Program-made: the position numbers and the translations under genes
Origin: Acidobacteriota bacterium
GTDB taxonomy: Bacteria > Acidobacteriota > Terriglobia > Acidoferrales > UBA7541
NCBI GenBank assembly: GCA_019239815.1
Contig: JAFAZL010000446.1
Location: 1 to 6,860, forward strand
Reading direction: 5' to 3'
Length of the DNA stretch: 6,860 nt
In this document: in pieces, positions 5,778-6,860 of the stretch
Layout of the letters: each line of letters starts with the position of its first letter
Position numbering within the stretch: position 1 is the first letter of the stretch
The notes under the pieces: model-generated
Told to the model about the DNA's origin: nothing
The model's database searches: none
The model's input: only the letters and a program-made list of their open reading frames with translations

Positions 5778-6614
5778 ATGGTCCAACGCAGCAGCACCTC
5801 GACCGCTGTCTTCACCGCGAGCGCGCAAGTCGTGCGCCGCGACCCTTCACAATTTCAATACGTCAAGCTGGGCTTCGACAACAACGTGGCGCGGATCACG
5901 CTCGCGCGGCCCGAACACAATCTTCTGAACGAAGGAATGCTCCGTGAGATCACCGACGCGATCTTGGTCGCGGGCGACAATGAAACCGCCAAGCTCATCG
6001 TGCTGGAGTCGGCATGCAAGGTTTTTTCGGGGGGCGTGGACATTGGCGAGTACACTTCGCAGCGCGTTTTTCAAATGCTCGACGCGTTTCACAGTGCATT
6101 CGGGGCGATGCTGGAAGTCGGCAAGCCGGTTTTGTGCATCGTGAATGGGCCGGCGATTGGCGGCGGAACGGAACTGGCGCTGTTCGGTGACTTGGTGGTC
6201 GCAACTCCGAAGGCGCGCTTTGCCCAGCCTGAAATCACGATCGGCGTATTTCCGCCGTTGGCGTCGACTATTCTTCCCTACCTGGTCGGTCCAAAGACGG
6301 CGCTGGAGATCATTTTAACCGGCGAGCCGATCAACGCGGAACGCGCGCTGGAACTTGGTTTGATCAATCGGCTGGTGCCCGAGGCAGATCTCGAAAAAAC
6401 CGTCAACGAGTTGATCGCGCGAATCACGACGCACTCAGGTCCGGTGCTGAGCATGGCGAAGAAAGCGATCCTCGGCGGGATGGGGATGTCGCTGCGCGAC
6501 GGACTGAAGCAGTCGATGGATATCTTCCTCAACCAGCTGTACAAGCTGGAAGATTCACAGGAAGGCCTCCGTGCGCTGGTCGAGAAGCGCAAGCCCAACT
6601 GGAAGAATCGTTAG
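5778..6614 (+). CDS. Enoyl-CoA hydratase/isomerase family protein, possibly dienoyl-CoA hydratase-like
   Basis: This 278-residue cytoplasmic crotonase-fold enzyme is expected to add water to, or isomerise, an enoyl-CoA thioester. GGAGG at 5769-5773, 4 bases before the ATG, sets the start. The fold signature is complete: VARITLARPEHN (37-48), the oxyanion-hole segment FSGGVDIG (83-90), AIGGGTELAL (126-135) and ARFAQPEITIGVFPP (146-160). The glutamates at 132 and 152 are 20 residues apart, as are E144 and E164 of rat crotonase, so hydratase chemistry is plausible. GVFPP replaces the usual G-T/I-PG-GGTQ run and recalls cyclohexa-1,5-dienecarbonyl-CoA hydratases of anaerobic aromatic degradation, but no other aromatic-pathway gene is present. 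The C-terminal EGLRALVEKRKPNW is typical of the family. Residues 1-27 are a Ser/Thr-rich extension. The gene is divergent from the CBM9-like gene across 291 bases, and the functions look unrelated. The substrate is unknown. Confidence 0.9.
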   Translation: MVQRSSTSTAVFTASAQVVRRDPSQFQYVKLGFDNNVARITLARPEHNLLNEGMLREITDAILVAGDNETAKLIVLESACKVFSGGVDIGEYTSQRVFQMLDAFHSAFGAMLEVGKPVLCIVNGPAIGGGTELALFGDLVVATPKARFAQPEITIGVFPPLASTILPYLVGPKTALEIILTGEPINAERALELGLINRLVPEADLEKTVNELIARITTHSGPVLSMAKKAILGGMGMSLRDGLKQSMDIFLNQLYKLEDSQEGLRALVEKRKPNWKNR

Positions 6615-6765
6615 TGTCCCAGCCTCAAGCAAATTTTCGGCACGTGTGGCGCGTTGACACTCCGCGCGGGCGAACCATACACTTTTAATTCTCTTTGCTG
6701 TTGGCTGAAACGCGCCGCCAGTTTGCTGTCGCACCATTCAGATTTTGCGTGAACGCAATACAGAG
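6615..6765. other. Convergent intergenic spacer
   Basis: These 151 bases lie between the enoyl-CoA hydratase stop and the stop of the leftward gene at the right edge. The only clear structure is TTGCGT-GA-ACGCAA (6745-6758), a perfect 6-base stem with a 2-base gap, 8 bases beyond the leftward stop codon. It has no T-run after it, so it is at most a weak terminator candidate. TTGACA at 6654-6659 with TACACT at 6678-6683 (18-base spacer) resembles a rightward promoter but points into a convergent gene. Confidence 0.5.
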
Positions 6766-6860
6766 TCAGGCAATCAGGGGATATTCGTGCAGCGAAGCTC
6801 TTTCGCCCAAAATCTTCGCGTAGCAAGCCGTTTCGTAGTCGCGTTTTTTTTCCTCGCAGG
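6766..6860 (-). CDS. C-terminal end of an unrecognised leftward gene (partial)
   Basis: Reading leftward from the window edge gives 30 residues and a TGA at 6768-6766. The tail includes RDYETACYAKILGERAS and ends LHEYPLIA. It mixes helix-forming charged and aliphatic residues with an ordinary codon pattern (GAC TAC GAA ACG GCT TGC TAC GCG AAG), and is far more protein-like than the competing frame on the same strand. It is too short for a length-filtered ORF list. The A8 tract within it encodes part of Glu-Lys-Lys. I do not recognise the protein; the alternating charges suggest an ending in a helix followed by a short hydrophobic tail. It converges on the enoyl-CoA hydratase gene across 151 bases. 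Confidence 0.6.
   Translation of the reverse strand, partial: CEEKKRDYETACYAKILGERASLHEYPLIA

Noticed and set aside
5487..5828. A 114-residue N-terminal extension of the CBM9-like protein.
   Set aside because: The extension translates intergenic repeat fragments into Arg/Ser/Ala-rich sequence, overlaps the start of the divergent hydratase gene, and the ATG at 5486 has its own ribosome binding site.
6654..6851. A small structured RNA of about 160 bases, with TTGACA/TACACT promoter boxes, internal inverted repeats and a T8 run at the end.
   Set aside because: The T8 run and the inverted repeat at 6792-6819 fall inside a protein-like reading frame on the opposite strand (6766-6860), there is only a 4-base stem before the T-run, and I could not fit the sequence to 6S, SRP or tmRNA.
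6611..6859. Leftward open frame running to the window edge and overlapping the enoyl-CoA hydratase stop by 4 bases.
   Set aside because: Its translation is rich in Arg, Ser and Cys with no recognisable pattern, its best internal start is a TTG, and another frame on the same strand gives a better C-terminus.

Overview
The window looks like chromosomal DNA from a GC-rich (my rough estimate is high-50s % GC), free-living Gram-negative-type heterotroph. Acidobacteriota is my best guess, with Verrucomicrobiota as the alternative. This rests on the wording of the GH13 and CBM9-like proteins and on short GC-rich intergenic repeats of a kind I associate with those phyla. It is an inference from memory, not the result of a search.

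Layout, left to right. Positions 1-59 hold the start of a leftward gene for an exported or membrane protein, of which only the signal peptide is visible. A 363-base divergent intergenic region (60-422) follows, with a small hairpin, a low-complexity repeat and a promoter/palindrome candidate. A rightward two-gene unit comes next: an SGLT-type sodium/sugar symporter (423-2108), then a 213-residue uncharacterised protein that starts 2 bases after its stop (2111-2752). Facing it is a leftward two-gene unit: a CBM9-like protein (4812-5486), then a secreted GH13 cyclomaltodextrinase/neopullulanase-like enzyme (2816-4792). After a second divergent spacer, a crotonase-fold enoyl-CoA hydratase runs rightward (5778-6614). 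At the right edge is the C-terminal tail of a leftward gene (6766-6860), which a length-filtered ORF search would miss.

The central part reads as a small sugar-use locus. The GH13 enzyme carries a signal peptide and would cut maltodextrins, cyclodextrins or related alpha-glucans outside the cytoplasm. The symporter keeps every sugar-contact residue I could align to SGLT1 and would import the released hexose with sodium. The CBM9-like protein is co-transcribed with the enzyme but has no visible signal peptide. The enoyl-CoA hydratase belongs to acyl-CoA metabolism and probably has no functional link to the sugar genes.

I see no CRISPR array, tRNA, rRNA, insertion sequence, prophage or obvious defence system. 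The most unusual item is a GC-rich hairpin repeat present in two direct copies around the uncharacterised gene. One copy is translated as part of its N-terminus; the other supplies its stop codon.
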